DNA from: Synechococcus sp. MEDNS5
GTDB lineage: Bacteria > Cyanobacteriota > Cyanobacteriia > PCC-6307 > Cyanobiaceae
Reading direction: 5' to 3'
Assembly (NCBI RefSeq): GCF_014279875.1
Contig: NZ_CP047952.1
Span: 1,054,001-1,118,000, forward strand
DNA: 64,000 nucleotides
Below the pieces are notes generated by a model. That model saw only the letters and a program-made list of their open reading frames with translations. It had not been told where the DNA came from and searched no databases. Below are positions 51,896 to 61,303 of this stretch, one piece after another (the first letter of the stretch is position 1; each line of letters starts with the position of its first letter). The position numbers were made by a program, and so were the translations under genes.

Positions 51896-53297
51896 GTCCA
51901 GTCCATTCGAGCGTCAGTTCATCCTCACTGGACTCAAGGCTTTTCCTGCTACAGCACTTGGAATTCTGTTGCTCATCTTCGGGTCGATTATCGGCCTCGG
52001 GACGACGACCAGTCGCAAACTCTCGAACCGTGATTCAACCGTGCGTTCACTGGCGCGGTTGGCCGATGCATTCATCCTGATCCAGAGCTTCCAGGGTGAT
52101 CCCCGCCGGCCTGTTCCGTCACTGTGGAATGCACGCCTCGGAGTGAAACCGGCTGGTGATCTCTGGAAACGGCAGGGAGGAATGCTCTGGTGGCAGGCCT
52201 GGTCACTGGATGGCGAGGCTTATTTGATTCTTCCTGCGACATTGGCTCAGACCCAAGCGCAGCACTCCTTCGGCCAGCGGCTGGGGAATCTGGTGGTGAT
52301 CGGCACCGATCAGCTTCACCGAGAGCAGCTGATGCAACGCATCGATACGGTCAAGCCTCAATCGGAAGCGTTTGCGGAGGGTGGGTTGTTTCAGTCATGC
52401 CTCAACTCTCTTTCGCTGCGACCAAGCGTCTACTGGAGCGCCGATGCGTTGGCCTCCGTGAGCGGTACTCTCGCGCCCCTACTGCAACAGGGACGTGAGG
52501 GATGCATGCAACTGCGCCTTCAGGGCAGGACTCTGCAGTGGAGCGGCGTGATTGGACAACGTCCGCTGCGGACCAACCCTGTGAAGGCGCAACTGGTTAG
52601 GTGGAACCGTTCCAACGTTGAAGCGGGTCCAGCAGAACAATCCAGCTTGCTGCGCGTTGATGGCTCTGCGTTGCAATTGATTTTTGGAACTCTCTTGAGT
52701 CGACAGATCATCCAGGTTCCTCTCGAGCAGAACTACGGAATCAGCGAGGTGTTGCGATCTCGGATCAGCGCATCACCCTTTTCTCTGCGACTTGTGCCCA
52801 GGCCAACAGGTTTGTACCGCGCAGGGCTGCAACTGCAGATTCCTGTTCCAAACGATCAGGCTTCATGGATGAAGGTGCTCAGCACCGTCAGTGATCGGCT
52901 GAAGAGTCGTGGATTCGCTTCGCCTCAACCATCCGCAGACCCAAACGTTCAGGAACAACAGCTGTGGTTCAAAGCGGACGATCCCAAAAAAACGATCATC
53001 GGTGGCTGGCGTTGGCTCGGAGGCAAAGGCCAACCGTTGCTGAGTATCGGATTTGGCATCAAACCGGAGGAGAAACGGTTCCTCCGAGATCTGGGTGCGT
53101 CCAAAGCTGCTTCACTGATTGTTCAGGCCGATCCTTCCACACTGGCCACCATGGATCTTCTCAGTGGACGTTGGCCGAAGCCGATGACCAAGGCTTCAAC
53201 CATGACCTTTCAAGTCAAGCCATTGGATGCCAGTGGACCGACAACGTCCAGGGGGCTTTGGAGGCTGCAGGGGCAGCTGACGCTGCCTCAATCTTGA
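51882..53297 (+). CDS. Membrane-anchored conserved hypothetical protein
   Basis: A 471-residue protein with one N-terminal membrane segment (about 17-40: FPATALGILLLIFGSIIGLG) and a long soluble domain probably outside the cytoplasm, with LARLADAFILIQSF, GQRLGNLVVIGTDQL and a repeated RLVPRPTGLYRAGLQLQIP style. Family unknown. A GTG at 51882 is my choice; an upstream TTG at 51846 also fits. The 3' end overlaps the convergent thf1 by 10 bases. Confidence 0.65.
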   Translation: MVVAESSPFERQFILTGLKAFPATALGILLLIFGSIIGLGTTTSRKLSNRDSTVRSLARLADAFILIQSFQGDPRRPVPSLWNARLGVKPAGDLWKRQGGMLWWQAWSLDGEAYLILPATLAQTQAQHSFGQRLGNLVVIGTDQLHREQLMQRIDTVKPQSEAFAEGGLFQSCLNSLSLRPSVYWSADALASVSGTLAPLLQQGREGCMQLRLQGRTLQWSGVIGQRPLRTNPVKAQLVRWNRSNVEAGPAEQSSLLRVDGSALQLIFGTLLSRQIIQVPLEQNYGISEVLRSRISASPFSLRLVPRPTGLYRAGLQLQIPVPNDQASWMKVLSTVSDRLKSRGFASPQPSADPNVQEQQLWFKADDPKKTIIGGWRWLGGKGQPLLSIGFGIKPEEKRFLRDLGASKAASLIVQADPSTLATMDLLSGRWPKPMTKASTMTFQVKPLDASGPTTSRGLWRLQGQLTLPQS

Positions 53298-53992
53298 GAC
53301 TGCTTGCTTTCCGAGGCCTGGCGCTCTCGCTTCCGACGTTCTGAAGCAAGCGTCTCCTCCATCAGTTCGACCGCCTGGGCCATCTTCTCAAGGTTGGATC
53401 TGTACAAGCCGAGATCCTTCTCAAGGCGTGGCCTGGACAGGCCAATCTGCTCACCGATGCTGTGGGTTGTCTTGCAGAGGTCTTCAGGATCCTGTGATTC
53501 AACGCCTTGCGCTGAGGACAGAAGGGAGAACAGGCCAACGGCCATCAGTCTTGAGTAGTGGAACTGTTCGCCGGCAATGTCTGCGAGACCGGAGGCGAGG
53601 GGTTCAGGCGCTCCAGCTCCTTTTGTCTGCAGCCAAGCCTGAACCTCTTCCATACTGTGGCCGGCTACAGCTTTTTCTGATCCCTCCGCAACGGAATTCA
53701 GCTGTTGGGCGTTGAAACCGTTGCAGCTGCAAAGGGCATCAAACAGCTCGGAGAGGTGATCAGCAGGTCGATATCCCTTGGTGAAGGCAGTGAAGACCTG
53801 CCGGAGTCCGACTGCAAAGAGGGCATTCGTTTTGAATTGCGTCTGGTGGCTGAGCAGATGCAGTTCCACAAGCAACTCATCGGCAGTGCGTCGATAGAGA
53901 GATGGAATCACGTAGGGAAACGCTGCGTGAAACGCTCTCTTGCTGTCTGCGATCGTCCGAAGCCCTGTCAAGGTTTTCTGCAGCTGATTCAA
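53288..53992 (-). CDS. thf1: Photosystem II biogenesis protein Psb29/Thf1
   Basis: A 234-residue mostly helical protein. The start [23 protein letters not shown]-like sequence (here [18 protein letters not shown]), [22 protein letters not shown] and [22 protein letters not shown] are typical. A C-terminal coiled coil (about 190-230) is rich in Glu, Lys and Arg. In cyanobacteria Psb29 interacts with FtsH proteases and helps photosystem II repair; clpP and ftsH are next in this window. Confidence 0.93.
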   Translation of the reverse strand: MNQLQKTLTGLRTIADSKRAFHAAFPYVIPSLYRRTADELLVELHLLSHQTQFKTNALFAVGLRQVFTAFTKGYRPADHLSELFDALCSCNGFNAQQLNSVAEGSEKAVAGHSMEEVQAWLQTKGAGAPEPLASGLADIAGEQFHYSRLMAVGLFSLLSSAQGVESQDPEDLCKTTHSIGEQIGLSRPRLEKDLGLYRSNLEKMAQAVELMEETLASERRKRERQASESKQSQD

Positions 53993-54051
53993 GGCACGAC
54001 CATAGCGCTGCCGATGCCGCCGTTAGGATTGAGTCAGTGTGCAAGAGCAGC

Positions 54052-54642
54052 ATGATCCCCATCGTGATCGAGGAATCCGGGCGCGGGGAAAGAGCGTTTG
54101 ACATCTATTCCCGTTTGTTGCGGGAGCGCATCATTTTCCTTGGAGAAGCTGTCACGAGTGAGTCCGCCAACCGCATTGTTGCTCAGCTGCTGTTTTTGGA
54201 AGCTGAAGATCCGGAAAAAGATATTTTCTTGTACATCAACTCACCTGGTGGATCTGTTTACGACGGATTGGGTATTTTCGACACAATGCAGCACATCAAG
54301 CCTGATGTGCAGACTGTCTGTGTCGGCCTTGCCGCGAGCATGGGAGCATTTCTGCTTTGTGCGGGTGCCCAGGGGAAAAGGAGCAGCCTCCGTCATTCTC
54401 GGATCATGATTCACCAACCACTGGGAGGTGCTCGCGGGCAAGCAAGCGATATCAGAATTCAAGCCGACGAGATCTTGTTTCTGAAAAATCGCCTCAACCA
54501 AGAACTCGCTGAACGTACCTCTCAGCCTTTGACCAAGATTCAGGAAGATACAGATCGAGATTTCTTCATGTCACCGCAAGAAGCCGTGGAGTATGGCCTG
54601 ATTGACAGTGTGATTGACAAACGTCCCGTTCACTCTGTTTAA
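54052..54642 (+). CDS. clpP: ATP-dependent Clp protease proteolytic subunit
   Basis: A 196-residue serine protease subunit. The catalytic serine is in AASMGAF (about 98-104), the histidine in MIHQPLGG and the aspartate in [27 protein letters not shown] and [13 protein letters not shown] are the usual motifs. The ATG at 54052 gives the family start. It is divergent from thf1 and followed by a hairpin at 54653. Confidence 0.96.
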   Translation: MIPIVIEESGRGERAFDIYSRLLRERIIFLGEAVTSESANRIVAQLLFLEAEDPEKDIFLYINSPGGSVYDGLGIFDTMQHIKPDVQTVCVGLAASMGAFLLCAGAQGKRSSLRHSRIMIHQPLGGARGQASDIRIQADEILFLKNRLNQELAERTSQPLTKIQEDTDRDFFMSPQEAVEYGLIDSVIDKRPVHSV

Positions 54643-54652
54643 CTATCAATTC

Positions 54653-54680
54653 CACTTGGGTCAAATAGTTGACCCAAGTG
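54653..54680. terminator. Perfect 12-base inverted repeat between clpP and a convergent gene
   Basis: CACTTGGGTCAA and its exact complement on the other side of a 4-base loop (ATAG), 10 bases after the clpP stop and 22 bases before the stop of the convergent gene. An AT-rich stretch follows on both strands. It can end transcription from both directions, but there is no long T run. Confidence 0.6.
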
Positions 54681-54702
54681 AGATTATTCTCAAGTTTACT
54701 TA

Positions 54703-54936
54703 TTATATTGACAAATCTTTTTTGCTGGAGCGCAAATCATTCCATAGTGCTTTGATCTCTGCATATGCTTCACTTTGTTCCACTTTGCCGTTGGCTTGAA
54801 GTCCCACAATTAAACCAACCCGTTCAGCAAATTGTTCGAGATTTTGATGAAATGCTAAACGTTCCGGTGACCAGTTATCTCCTCGATAACTGCTGAAAGT
54901 CTCTAGTGGAGAATGGGTTCCATCTCCGGGTTCCAT
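54703..54936 (-). CDS. Small cyanobacterial protein (DUF7219-like)
   Basis: A 77-residue protein. It contains SYRGDNWSPERLAFHQNLEQFAERVGLIVGLQANGK (in short pieces) and SEAYAEIKALWNDLRSS, a pattern I recall from a small cyanobacterial family. Function unknown. It lies just upstream of the ftsH stop on the same strand, in AT-rich surroundings. Confidence 0.62.
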   Translation of the reverse strand: MEPGDGTHSPLETFSSYRGDNWSPERLAFHQNLEQFAERVGLIVGLQANGKVEQSEAYAEIKALWNDLRSSKKDLSI

Positions 54937-54979
54937 AAACGATTCCTAAAAACAAATCATGAAACCCGGAGGTTAAAAT

Positions 54980-56893
54980 TTAGCTAAGAACCGGGGAGAA
55001 GCGTTCTTTTTCGGGGATCTCAGTTACTTGTGCGACCATGTCTCTGAACTCATCTCCATCAAGCGTTTCCTTTTCAATTAACAATTCAACGAGATCATCC
55101 ATAACTTCTCTCTGAGCACCAACCAGTTCAAGGGTTTCTTGATAGCACTGCATCACAATATTGCGAACCTGATCATCAACTTGTTTGGAGATGGCTTCCG
55201 AAACATCACTTCGGGTCATCAGATCGCGACCAAGGAAAACCTCCTGACTCCCTCCTTCAAGGGACATGGGGCCAAGGTTGCTCATGCCAAAGCGAGTCAC
55301 CATCTGACGTGCCATCGATGCAACCTGTTGGATGTCTCCACCTGCTCCGGTGGTGACTTCGGAACGTCCGAAAACCACATCTTCGGCAGCGCGCCCACCA
55401 AGAGCTCCCATGATCCGCGCTTTGAGTTGAGCGCGAGATACAAGCATCTGTTCCTCATCCGGTGAGAACCAGGTGAGTCCTTGCGCCTGTCCCCTGGGGA
55501 TCAGGGTGACTTTCTGAACCGGGTCATGATCCTTCACCAACGTGCCCACAAGAGCGTGGCCGACTTCGTGATAAGCGATCAATCGCTTACTTCGACCATC
55601 TGTAAGAGGTTGTCCCTCCATGCCGGCAATGATTCTGTCGACGGCATCGTCGATCTCAGAGAGGCTGATTGACTCCTTACGGCGACGAGCGGTCAGAATC
55701 GCTGCTTCATTGAGAAGATTGGCCAGGTCAGCGCCTGTGAAACCAGGAGTGCGTCTGGCAATGCTGTCGAGTGAAAGCTCAGGATCGAGTTTCTTGTTTC
55801 TGGAATGAACTTCCAGAATGGAGAGTCGGCCTTTGATGTCAGGAGCGTCAACGGTGACCTGGCGATCGAATCGCCCGGGGCGCATCAGCGCTGAGTCGAG
55901 AACATCAGGGCGATTGGTTGCGGCGATGATGATGATTCCGCTGTTGCCCTCGAATCCGTCCATCTCTGTTAGCAGCTGATTGAGGGTCTGCTCACGTTCG
56001 TCATTTCCGCCACCAATACCCGCACCTCTCTGGCGACCAACGGCATCGATTTCATCAATGAAAATCAGGCAAGGGCTGTTTTCTTTGGCTCGCTTGAAGA
56101 GATCGCGAACGCGGCTGGCGCCAACACCCACAAACATCTCGACGAACTCCGATCCGGAGAGAGAGAAAAACGGAACGCCCGCTTCACCTGCGATCGCTTT
56201 GGCGAGCAGAGTCTTGCCCGTGCCCGGAGGGCCAACCAAAAGCAGCCCCTTGGGAATTTGTGCACCCACAGACGTGAACTTTTCAGGCTGCTTCAAGAAG
56301 GTGACAACCTCCTCGAGGTCTTGCTTGGCTTCATTGACGCCAGCGACATCGTCAAACATCACGCCGGTTTCAGCTTCCATCGCAAAACGGGCTTTTGTCT
56401 TTCCGAATTGCATGGCTTGGCCTGGGCCACCGGGCATGTTGTTGGAGCGTCGTGCCAGGAAAATCAGCGATCCAATCAGCAGCAAGGGAAACAGAAGATT
56501 TCCGAGCAGGCCAAGGGCCGGCGGAGCTGTTTTTGGAGGGTGAATGTCAAAGCTGATTCCTTCCTCCTTGAGTGTGTTGATCAGTTCAGGTGCAAGCCCA
56601 GGAAGATCGACTCTCAGACGCTGAACCCGATTATCAAGGTCGGGATCGACCGCTTCCACCACGGCATCCCGACCGCCGTCGTAGATGTCGACAGATGTGA
56701 CACGTCCGGCTGCAACGTAGTCAAGGAAGCGTCCGTAGCTCATGCGAGCGACCGCGGTGTTCCGCGGCGCCACGGTGGGACCTCCGGGCTTAAGGCCGTT
56801 CAATCCACCGCTGCCGAGCACTTGCCAGGCCAGCACCAGAGCAATGGTGATGGGTAGACCCCAAAGAAGGATCTGGCGCCAGCGTTGGTTCAT
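54980..56893 (-). CDS. ftsH: FtsH membrane protease
   Basis: A 637-residue AAA+ metalloprotease. Membrane segments at about 8-25 and 125-145 flank a periplasmic or lumenal domain; the ATPase has GPPGTGKT (Walker A), IFIDEID (Walker B), the SRH region RPGRFDRQV; the zinc site is HEVGH (about 437-441). Cyanobacterial FtsH forms complexes that degrade damaged D1. The start [11 protein letters not shown] is typical. Confidence 0.96.
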   Translation of the reverse strand: MNQRWRQILLWGLPITIALVLAWQVLGSGGLNGLKPGGPTVAPRNTAVARMSYGRFLDYVAAGRVTSVDIYDGGRDAVVEAVDPDLDNRVQRLRVDLPGLAPELINTLKEEGISFDIHPPKTAPPALGLLGNLLFPLLLIGSLIFLARRSNNMPGGPGQAMQFGKTKARFAMEAETGVMFDDVAGVNEAKQDLEEVVTFLKQPEKFTSVGAQIPKGLLLVGPPGTGKTLLAKAIAGEAGVPFFSLSGSEFVEMFVGVGASRVRDLFKRAKENSPCLIFIDEIDAVGRQRGAGIGGGNDEREQTLNQLLTEMDGFEGNSGIIIIAATNRPDVLDSALMRPGRFDRQVTVDAPDIKGRLSILEVHSRNKKLDPELSLDSIARRTPGFTGADLANLLNEAAILTARRRKESISLSEIDDAVDRIIAGMEGQPLTDGRSKRLIAYHEVGHALVGTLVKDHDPVQKVTLIPRGQAQGLTWFSPDEEQMLVSRAQLKARIMGALGGRAAEDVVFGRSEVTTGAGGDIQQVASMARQMVTRFGMSNLGPMSLEGGSQEVFLGRDLMTRSDVSEAISKQVDDQVRNIVMQCYQETLELVGAQREVMDDLVELLIEKETLDGDEFRDMVAQVTEIPEKERFSPVLS

Positions 56894-56956
56894 GGATCTC
56901 GTACCGATTGCGTGATCGTAAGAGCTGCCGGTGTTGAACTGCAGACGCAGATCTCA

Positions 56957-58186
56957 CTAAAGACTGCGCAATGCCGTGATCGGATCAAGTCGTGCTGCTC
57001 GCCTGGCAGGAACCACACCGAAAAACAGGCCGATGGAGCCTGACAACCCCACAGTGACCAGGACTGTGGAGGCTCCGATCGCGGCCGGTAGGGGAGTGAA
57101 CGCAGCAACCAAGGCGATGGCTCCGTATCCAGCGGCTGTTCCGATCACGCCGCCGAGGCTGGCCAGAACAAGCGACTCGACAAGAAACTGACGAAGAACA
57201 TCGGAACTCCTGGCTCCGAGTGCCTTTCTCAGACCGATCTCCTCGGTGCGCTCGCTGACTGACACCAACATGATGTTCATAATTCCGATTCCGCCGACCA
57301 AGAGCGAAACGCCACCGATCGCACCCAACATCAGTGTGAGGCCACCAGTGATGGTGCCAACGATCGTGAGGGCATCCTGTTGGGAACGCACCGCGAAATC
57401 ATCGTTGCGAAGGATCTTGTGCCGTTGGCGAAGAAGGTTGGAGATTTGGAACTTTGCAGCCCCGGTGCTCTGTTCAGAGAGGGCTTCAGCACTGATGAAA
57501 CTCAAACTGATGCCATAGGTGGGATCGCGGCCGGTCAGCCTGCTCACCATGGTGGAGAGAGGGATGTAAGCGTTTTCATCTTGATTGGAGCCGAAGACTG
57601 CTCCCTTCGGTGCCATCACCCCAATCACCGTGAAACTCTGGTCACGGATCCGCAGGCTTTGTCCGATGGAACTGCCGCTGGGAAAGAGCTTGTCACGCAG
57701 ATCAGGGCCAATCACCACAACGGTGCGCGCGGCTTTCACGTCCTGTTCTGTGATAAAACGACCTCTGGAGATCTCGAAACTTCTTACGGGAAGAAATTCC
57801 GGTGTGATCCCGAAGATCGCCGCTGTGCTGCTTCTCGCTCCAGCCTGAACAACTTCATTGGCATTGATCTGTGGTGCCACCCGCTTCACGCTCGGGACCT
57901 GCTCCGCAATCGCTTCAGCATCTTCAAGAACGAGCGTCTTCGGAAATGCCACACCTTGCCTGCGGGTGTCGTTGCTGCCGGGCACAACGAACAGCACATT
58001 GGCGCCAAGGGTGCTGAGTTGGCTCTCCGCAAGATTCTGAGCACCGCGTCCCACTCCCACGAGGGTGATCACGGACGCATTGCCGATCACGATCCCAAGC
58101 ATGGTGAGCAGGCTTCGCAGGCGATTGGCTCTCAGTGTGGTGAGAGCCATCCCGACGGTTTCGGCGATAGGCAGGTTGCTCGCCAT
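56957..58186 (-). CDS. MacB/DevC-like ABC permease
   Basis: A 409-residue permease of the MacB class. It has an N-terminal membrane segment (about 20-42), a large MacB periplasmic domain (about 45-270, starting at RGAQNLAESQLSTLGANVLFV), and three C-terminal segments with ERTEEIGLRKALGARSSDV and PARRAARLDPITALRSL, the FtsX-like signature. No ATPase of the same kind is adjacent. It lies 14 bases downstream of pyk on the same strand, so may share its transcript. Confidence 0.9.
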   Translation of the reverse strand: MASNLPIAETVGMALTTLRANRLRSLLTMLGIVIGNASVITLVGVGRGAQNLAESQLSTLGANVLFVVPGSNDTRRQGVAFPKTLVLEDAEAIAEQVPSVKRVAPQINANEVVQAGARSSTAAIFGITPEFLPVRSFEISRGRFITEQDVKAARTVVVIGPDLRDKLFPSGSSIGQSLRIRDQSFTVIGVMAPKGAVFGSNQDENAYIPLSTMVSRLTGRDPTYGISLSFISAEALSEQSTGAAKFQISNLLRQRHKILRNDDFAVRSQQDALTIVGTITGGLTLMLGAIGGVSLLVGGIGIMNIMLVSVSERTEEIGLRKALGARSSDVLRQFLVESLVLASLGGVIGTAAGYGAIALVAAFTPLPAAIGASTVLVTVGLSGSIGLFFGVVPARRAARLDPITALRSL

Positions 58187-58200
58187 TCTTCTGTTCGTGT

Positions 58201-59985
58201 TTAGAGCATCGTGTCGAGTTTCATCAGCGTGTTGCTGCCGGTGCCGCGATGCACCGCACCTTCTTTGATGTGGAGGGTCACCACCTCACCTTCTCGCAGA
58301 TCTCTGGTTGCATTGGCGACGCCGGTGATTACCGACAGACCGAGCCGACGGGCAATCACTGCAGCATGTGAATCATCACCCCCACATTCGGTGATGATCG
58401 CGGCGGCTTCACGGAACGCGTCGAGGTAGTCAGCGTTGGTGTCGCTGGCGACGAGGATGTCTCCGGGTTCCAGACGCGCGCAGTCGCTTGCGGTGAGGGC
58501 GATGCGGACCTTGCCACTGATCGAGCCGTTTCCGATTCCGGTTCCCCGGCCCAGCACAGCACTTACAATCCCCACCTTGATCAGATCCGTGGAACCGCTT
58601 ACGCCTGCAAGAGTTCCGGCCGTTTGAACGCAGAGGTCTCCGTCTTTGAGAACTCCCATTTCCTGAGCCACACCCATCGCCAAAGTGAATGTTGCTGTCG
58701 TGCTTTTCTGCGTTTCGATCAGCAAGGGTGTGACACCCCAAACCAGCTGGAGTTTGCGTGCCACTGAGACTTCGGAAGTGATCGCGAGAATTGGCGTGGA
58801 GGGTCTGAATTTGCTCACGTTGTGAGCTGTGGCCCCACTTTTGGTGAGCGGGAGGATGGCCGCCGCATTGAGTTGTCGAGCAATGCTGCTCACTGCTCCG
58901 CTGATCGCATTGGGAATGGTGCTGGGCAGATGAGTATCAATCGGACGCTGGGGATAGTCCCGTTCGATCCGCCGCGCAATCGTGGCCATCGTTTCGACCG
59001 CTTCAACGGGAAAGTCCCCGACGGCGGTTTCATTCGAGAGCATCACCGCGTCGGTTCCATCCAGGATCGCGTTGGCCACATCACTCACCTCCGCTCGGGT
59101 GGGTCTGGGGCTTGATGCCATCGAGTCGAGCATCTGGGTTGCCGTGATGATCGGGATTCCCAGGCTGTTGGCCTTGTGAATCAGATCCTTCTGAAGCAGA
59201 GGAACCTCTTCAGCTGGCATCTCGACTCCGAGATCCCCGCGGGCCACCATGACCCCGTCGCACAGTGGCAAGATCGCGTCGATCTGGTCGATCGCTTCAA
59301 ATTTCTCGATCTTCGCCACCACGGGGGTGGTGAAGCCATGCTTGCGAATGAGTTCTCGGATCTCCTGCATATCCGATGGGTTGCGCACGAAACTCAGGGC
59401 GACCCAGTCGACACCCTGCTGAAGTCCGAATGCAAGATCCTGGCGGTCTTTTTGGGTCAGAGCACGCACAGAGAGCTGCACGTCTGGGAAATTCACTCCT
59501 TTGTTATTGGAGAGCACGCCACCCACGGTGACGACGCAATGCAGGGTCTGATCAGCGAGATCGACCCTGTCAACGCGCATCTCGACGCGGCCATCGTCGA
59601 GAAGGATGCGGCTGCCTGCGGTGACCTCATCAGCAAGCCTGTCGTAAGTCACTGTGGCAACCGTCTGGTTGCAGCGCACCTGTTTTGAAGTGAGGGAGAA
59701 ATGATCACCTTTGCCAACGGTGATTGGTCCTTCCTCAAAACGGCCCAGCCTGATCTTCGGACCCTGAAGGTCTTGGAGGATGCCGATATGAACACCCAGC
59801 TCATGGGCCACCTGACGAATTGTGGCCATCCGGGCCGCATGCTCGCTGTGATCTCCGTGGGAAAAATTCAAACGGAATGTCGTGGCACCGGCCTGGATCA
59901 GCTCACGGATCCGTTCAGCGCTTTCTGTGGCTGGGCCGATCGTGGCAACGATCTTGGTTCTACGGTTCAGATCGAGCACGGCCAT
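58201..59985 (-). CDS. pyk: Pyruvate kinase with C-terminal PEP-utilising extension
   Basis: Converts PEP and ADP to pyruvate and ATP. The 594-residue protein has the catalytic barrel with TKIVATIGPA, FRLNFSHG, ILQDLQGPKIRLG, VVAKIEKFEAI, VMVARGDLGVEM and SNETAVGDFP. Beyond about 480 an extra domain resembles the phosphohistidine domain of PEP-utilising enzymes, with the ITECGGDDSHAAVIARRLGLSVITG stretch in short pieces (the usual TxH is DSHA). This longer form is typical of cyanobacteria. The ATG at 59985 begins MAVLDLNRRTK. Confidence 0.95.
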   Translation of the reverse strand: MAVLDLNRRTKIVATIGPATESAERIRELIQAGATTFRLNFSHGDHSEHAARMATIRQVAHELGVHIGILQDLQGPKIRLGRFEEGPITVGKGDHFSLTSKQVRCNQTVATVTYDRLADEVTAGSRILLDDGRVEMRVDRVDLADQTLHCVVTVGGVLSNNKGVNFPDVQLSVRALTQKDRQDLAFGLQQGVDWVALSFVRNPSDMQEIRELIRKHGFTTPVVAKIEKFEAIDQIDAILPLCDGVMVARGDLGVEMPAEEVPLLQKDLIHKANSLGIPIITATQMLDSMASSPRPTRAEVSDVANAILDGTDAVMLSNETAVGDFPVEAVETMATIARRIERDYPQRPIDTHLPSTIPNAISGAVSSIARQLNAAAILPLTKSGATAHNVSKFRPSTPILAITSEVSVARKLQLVWGVTPLLIETQKSTTATFTLAMGVAQEMGVLKDGDLCVQTAGTLAGVSGSTDLIKVGIVSAVLGRGTGIGNGSISGKVRIALTASDCARLEPGDILVASDTNADYLDAFREAAAIITECGGDDSHAAVIARRLGLSVITGVANATRDLREGEVVTLHIKEGAVHRGTGSNTLMKLDTML

Positions 59986-60041
59986 TCTTGGCGCCATAAA
60001 CCAGCGGAATCTACCGTCAAGCCCATTGGCGCCTCATCACT

Positions 60042-60371
60042 GTGCATCTCAACGATTACCAGCGGGAATCCAGAACGACAGCCCGTTACCCCGATCTTGG
60101 AAGCAATCTGATTTATCCAACGCTAGGGCTTGCAGGAGAGGCGGGAGAGGTGGCTGACAAAGTCAAGAAACTGATCCGGGATCGGAACAGCCTGGTGGAC
60201 GACAGATTCACACAAGACATCGCCCTTGAACTGGGCGATGTGCTTTGGTACATCGCCCAACTTTCCACAGAACTGGGACTGACCCTCGAAGACGTGGGGA
60301 AGATGAACCTCGAAAAACTGAACAGTCGCTCCAAACGGGGAACCCTGCACGGCGAGGGCGACCACCGCTGA
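60042..60371 (+). CDS. MazG-like nucleotide pyrophosphohydrolase
   Basis: A 109-residue all-alpha NTP pyrophosphohydrolase. The motif GLAGEAGEVADKVKK (about 29-43) is followed by ALELGDVLWYIAQL, which gives the EExxE...ExxD metal site. The start is a GTG at 60042, giving the N-terminus LNDYQRES. Substrates are probably abnormal nucleotides. It is divergent from pyk and convergent with the YggT gene. Confidence 0.87.
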   Translation: MHLNDYQRESRTTARYPDLGSNLIYPTLGLAGEAGEVADKVKKLIRDRNSLVDDRFTQDIALELGDVLWYIAQLSTELGLTLEDVGKMNLEKLNSRSKRGTLHGEGDHR

Positions 60372-60376
60372 CAGAC

Positions 60377-60679
60377 TCAGCCGAAGCTGTTGAATCCACT
60401 TGCAAACGAATAACTGGCGGAAACAAGAAGCCGCTGCATCAGGCTGAGGGCGAAGAAGGCCAGAATCGCCGAGAGGTCGAGACCACCCAGAGGAGGAATC
60501 AAGCCTCGAAAGGCGTTGAGGTAAGGATCGGTGATGGAGCTCACGGTGCTCAGCACCGGATTGCTCCAATCGATGTTGGGGAACCAGCTCAACAGCACGC
60601 GCACAATCAGCACGAGCGAATAGATCTGCAGGGTCTGCGCCAGCACCTGAAACGTGGTGGACACCAACTCGAAAGCCAT
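60377..60679 (-). CDS. YggT-family membrane protein
   Basis: A 100-residue protein with two membrane segments (about 8-32 and 66-92). The motif LLSWFPNIDWSNPVLSTVSSITDPYLNAFRGLIPP (in short pieces) is the YggT/Ycf19 signature. Cyanobacterial and plastid members act in membrane or division processes; the precise role is not certain. It is 24 bases downstream of scpB. Confidence 0.9.
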   Translation of the reverse strand: MAFELVSTTFQVLAQTLQIYSLVLIVRVLLSWFPNIDWSNPVLSTVSSITDPYLNAFRGLIPPLGGLDLSAILAFFALSLMQRLLVSASYSFASGFNSFG

Positions 60680-60703
60680 GGGAGCGGGATGACTGAGGGA
60701 ACT

Positions 60704-61204
60704 CTATGCAGCCTTGGGGGGTTCGGTGCCGCCGATTTCAGGGAGCACTGAAAAGGTTCGATGAAATTTCTCTGTCAGCGTGATCCAGTACGAGCGACCA
60801 TCACTCTGGCGCTTGCGTTCAATGAAATTCTGGGCGATCAGTTCCTTGATGTGGTCGTAGGCCCCAGAGCCGCGCAGATCGACAAGGTCCGACTGAAGGA
60901 TGCGCTTTTTCAAAGCGATTGTGGCCAATGTTCTCAGGGCAGCGGTTGACAGGTCGACAGGGAGAAGATCCCTCACCAGATCGCCTAACCCTGGTCTGAG
61001 CTGAAGACCGTAACGGCCATTGGCGTGATTGATCTCAAGGGCGGTGTCCCTTTGGGCATAACCGGCAATCAAAATCAGTAAACCCTGTTCCGCTTCGGAT
61101 GCTGAAACTCCAGAGAGTGCGGCCAGTTCCTGAAGCGTGAGGGGACGACCCTTCAGATAGAGAATCGCTTCTAAACGGGCCGGTAGGGAGAGCGCCTGTT
61201 CCAT
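60704..61204 (-). CDS. scpB: Segregation and condensation protein B
   Basis: A 166-residue winged-helix protein that binds SMC with ScpA. It shows LPARLEAILYLKGRPLTLQELAALSG, then RYGLQLRPGLGDLVRDLLP, LSTAALRTLATIALKKRILQSDLVDLRGSGAYDHIKELI in short pieces, and the FIERKRQSDGRSYWITLTEKF final wing. The ATG at 61204 is the family start. It lies 100 bases downstream of ilvA. Confidence 0.93.
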   Translation of the reverse strand: MEQALSLPARLEAILYLKGRPLTLQELAALSGVSASEAEQGLLILIAGYAQRDTALEINHANGRYGLQLRPGLGDLVRDLLPVDLSTAALRTLATIALKKRILQSDLVDLRGSGAYDHIKELIAQNFIERKRQSDGRSYWITLTEKFHRTFSVLPEIGGTEPPKAA

Positions 61205-61303
61205 CGGATGCTCATGATCCCGCTCCAGAGGCAACGTATCGTCACTCAAATCCCCACCTCTCAACCCGACAATTAAAGGTAACGTCCACACACAGAAGGG
61301 CCA

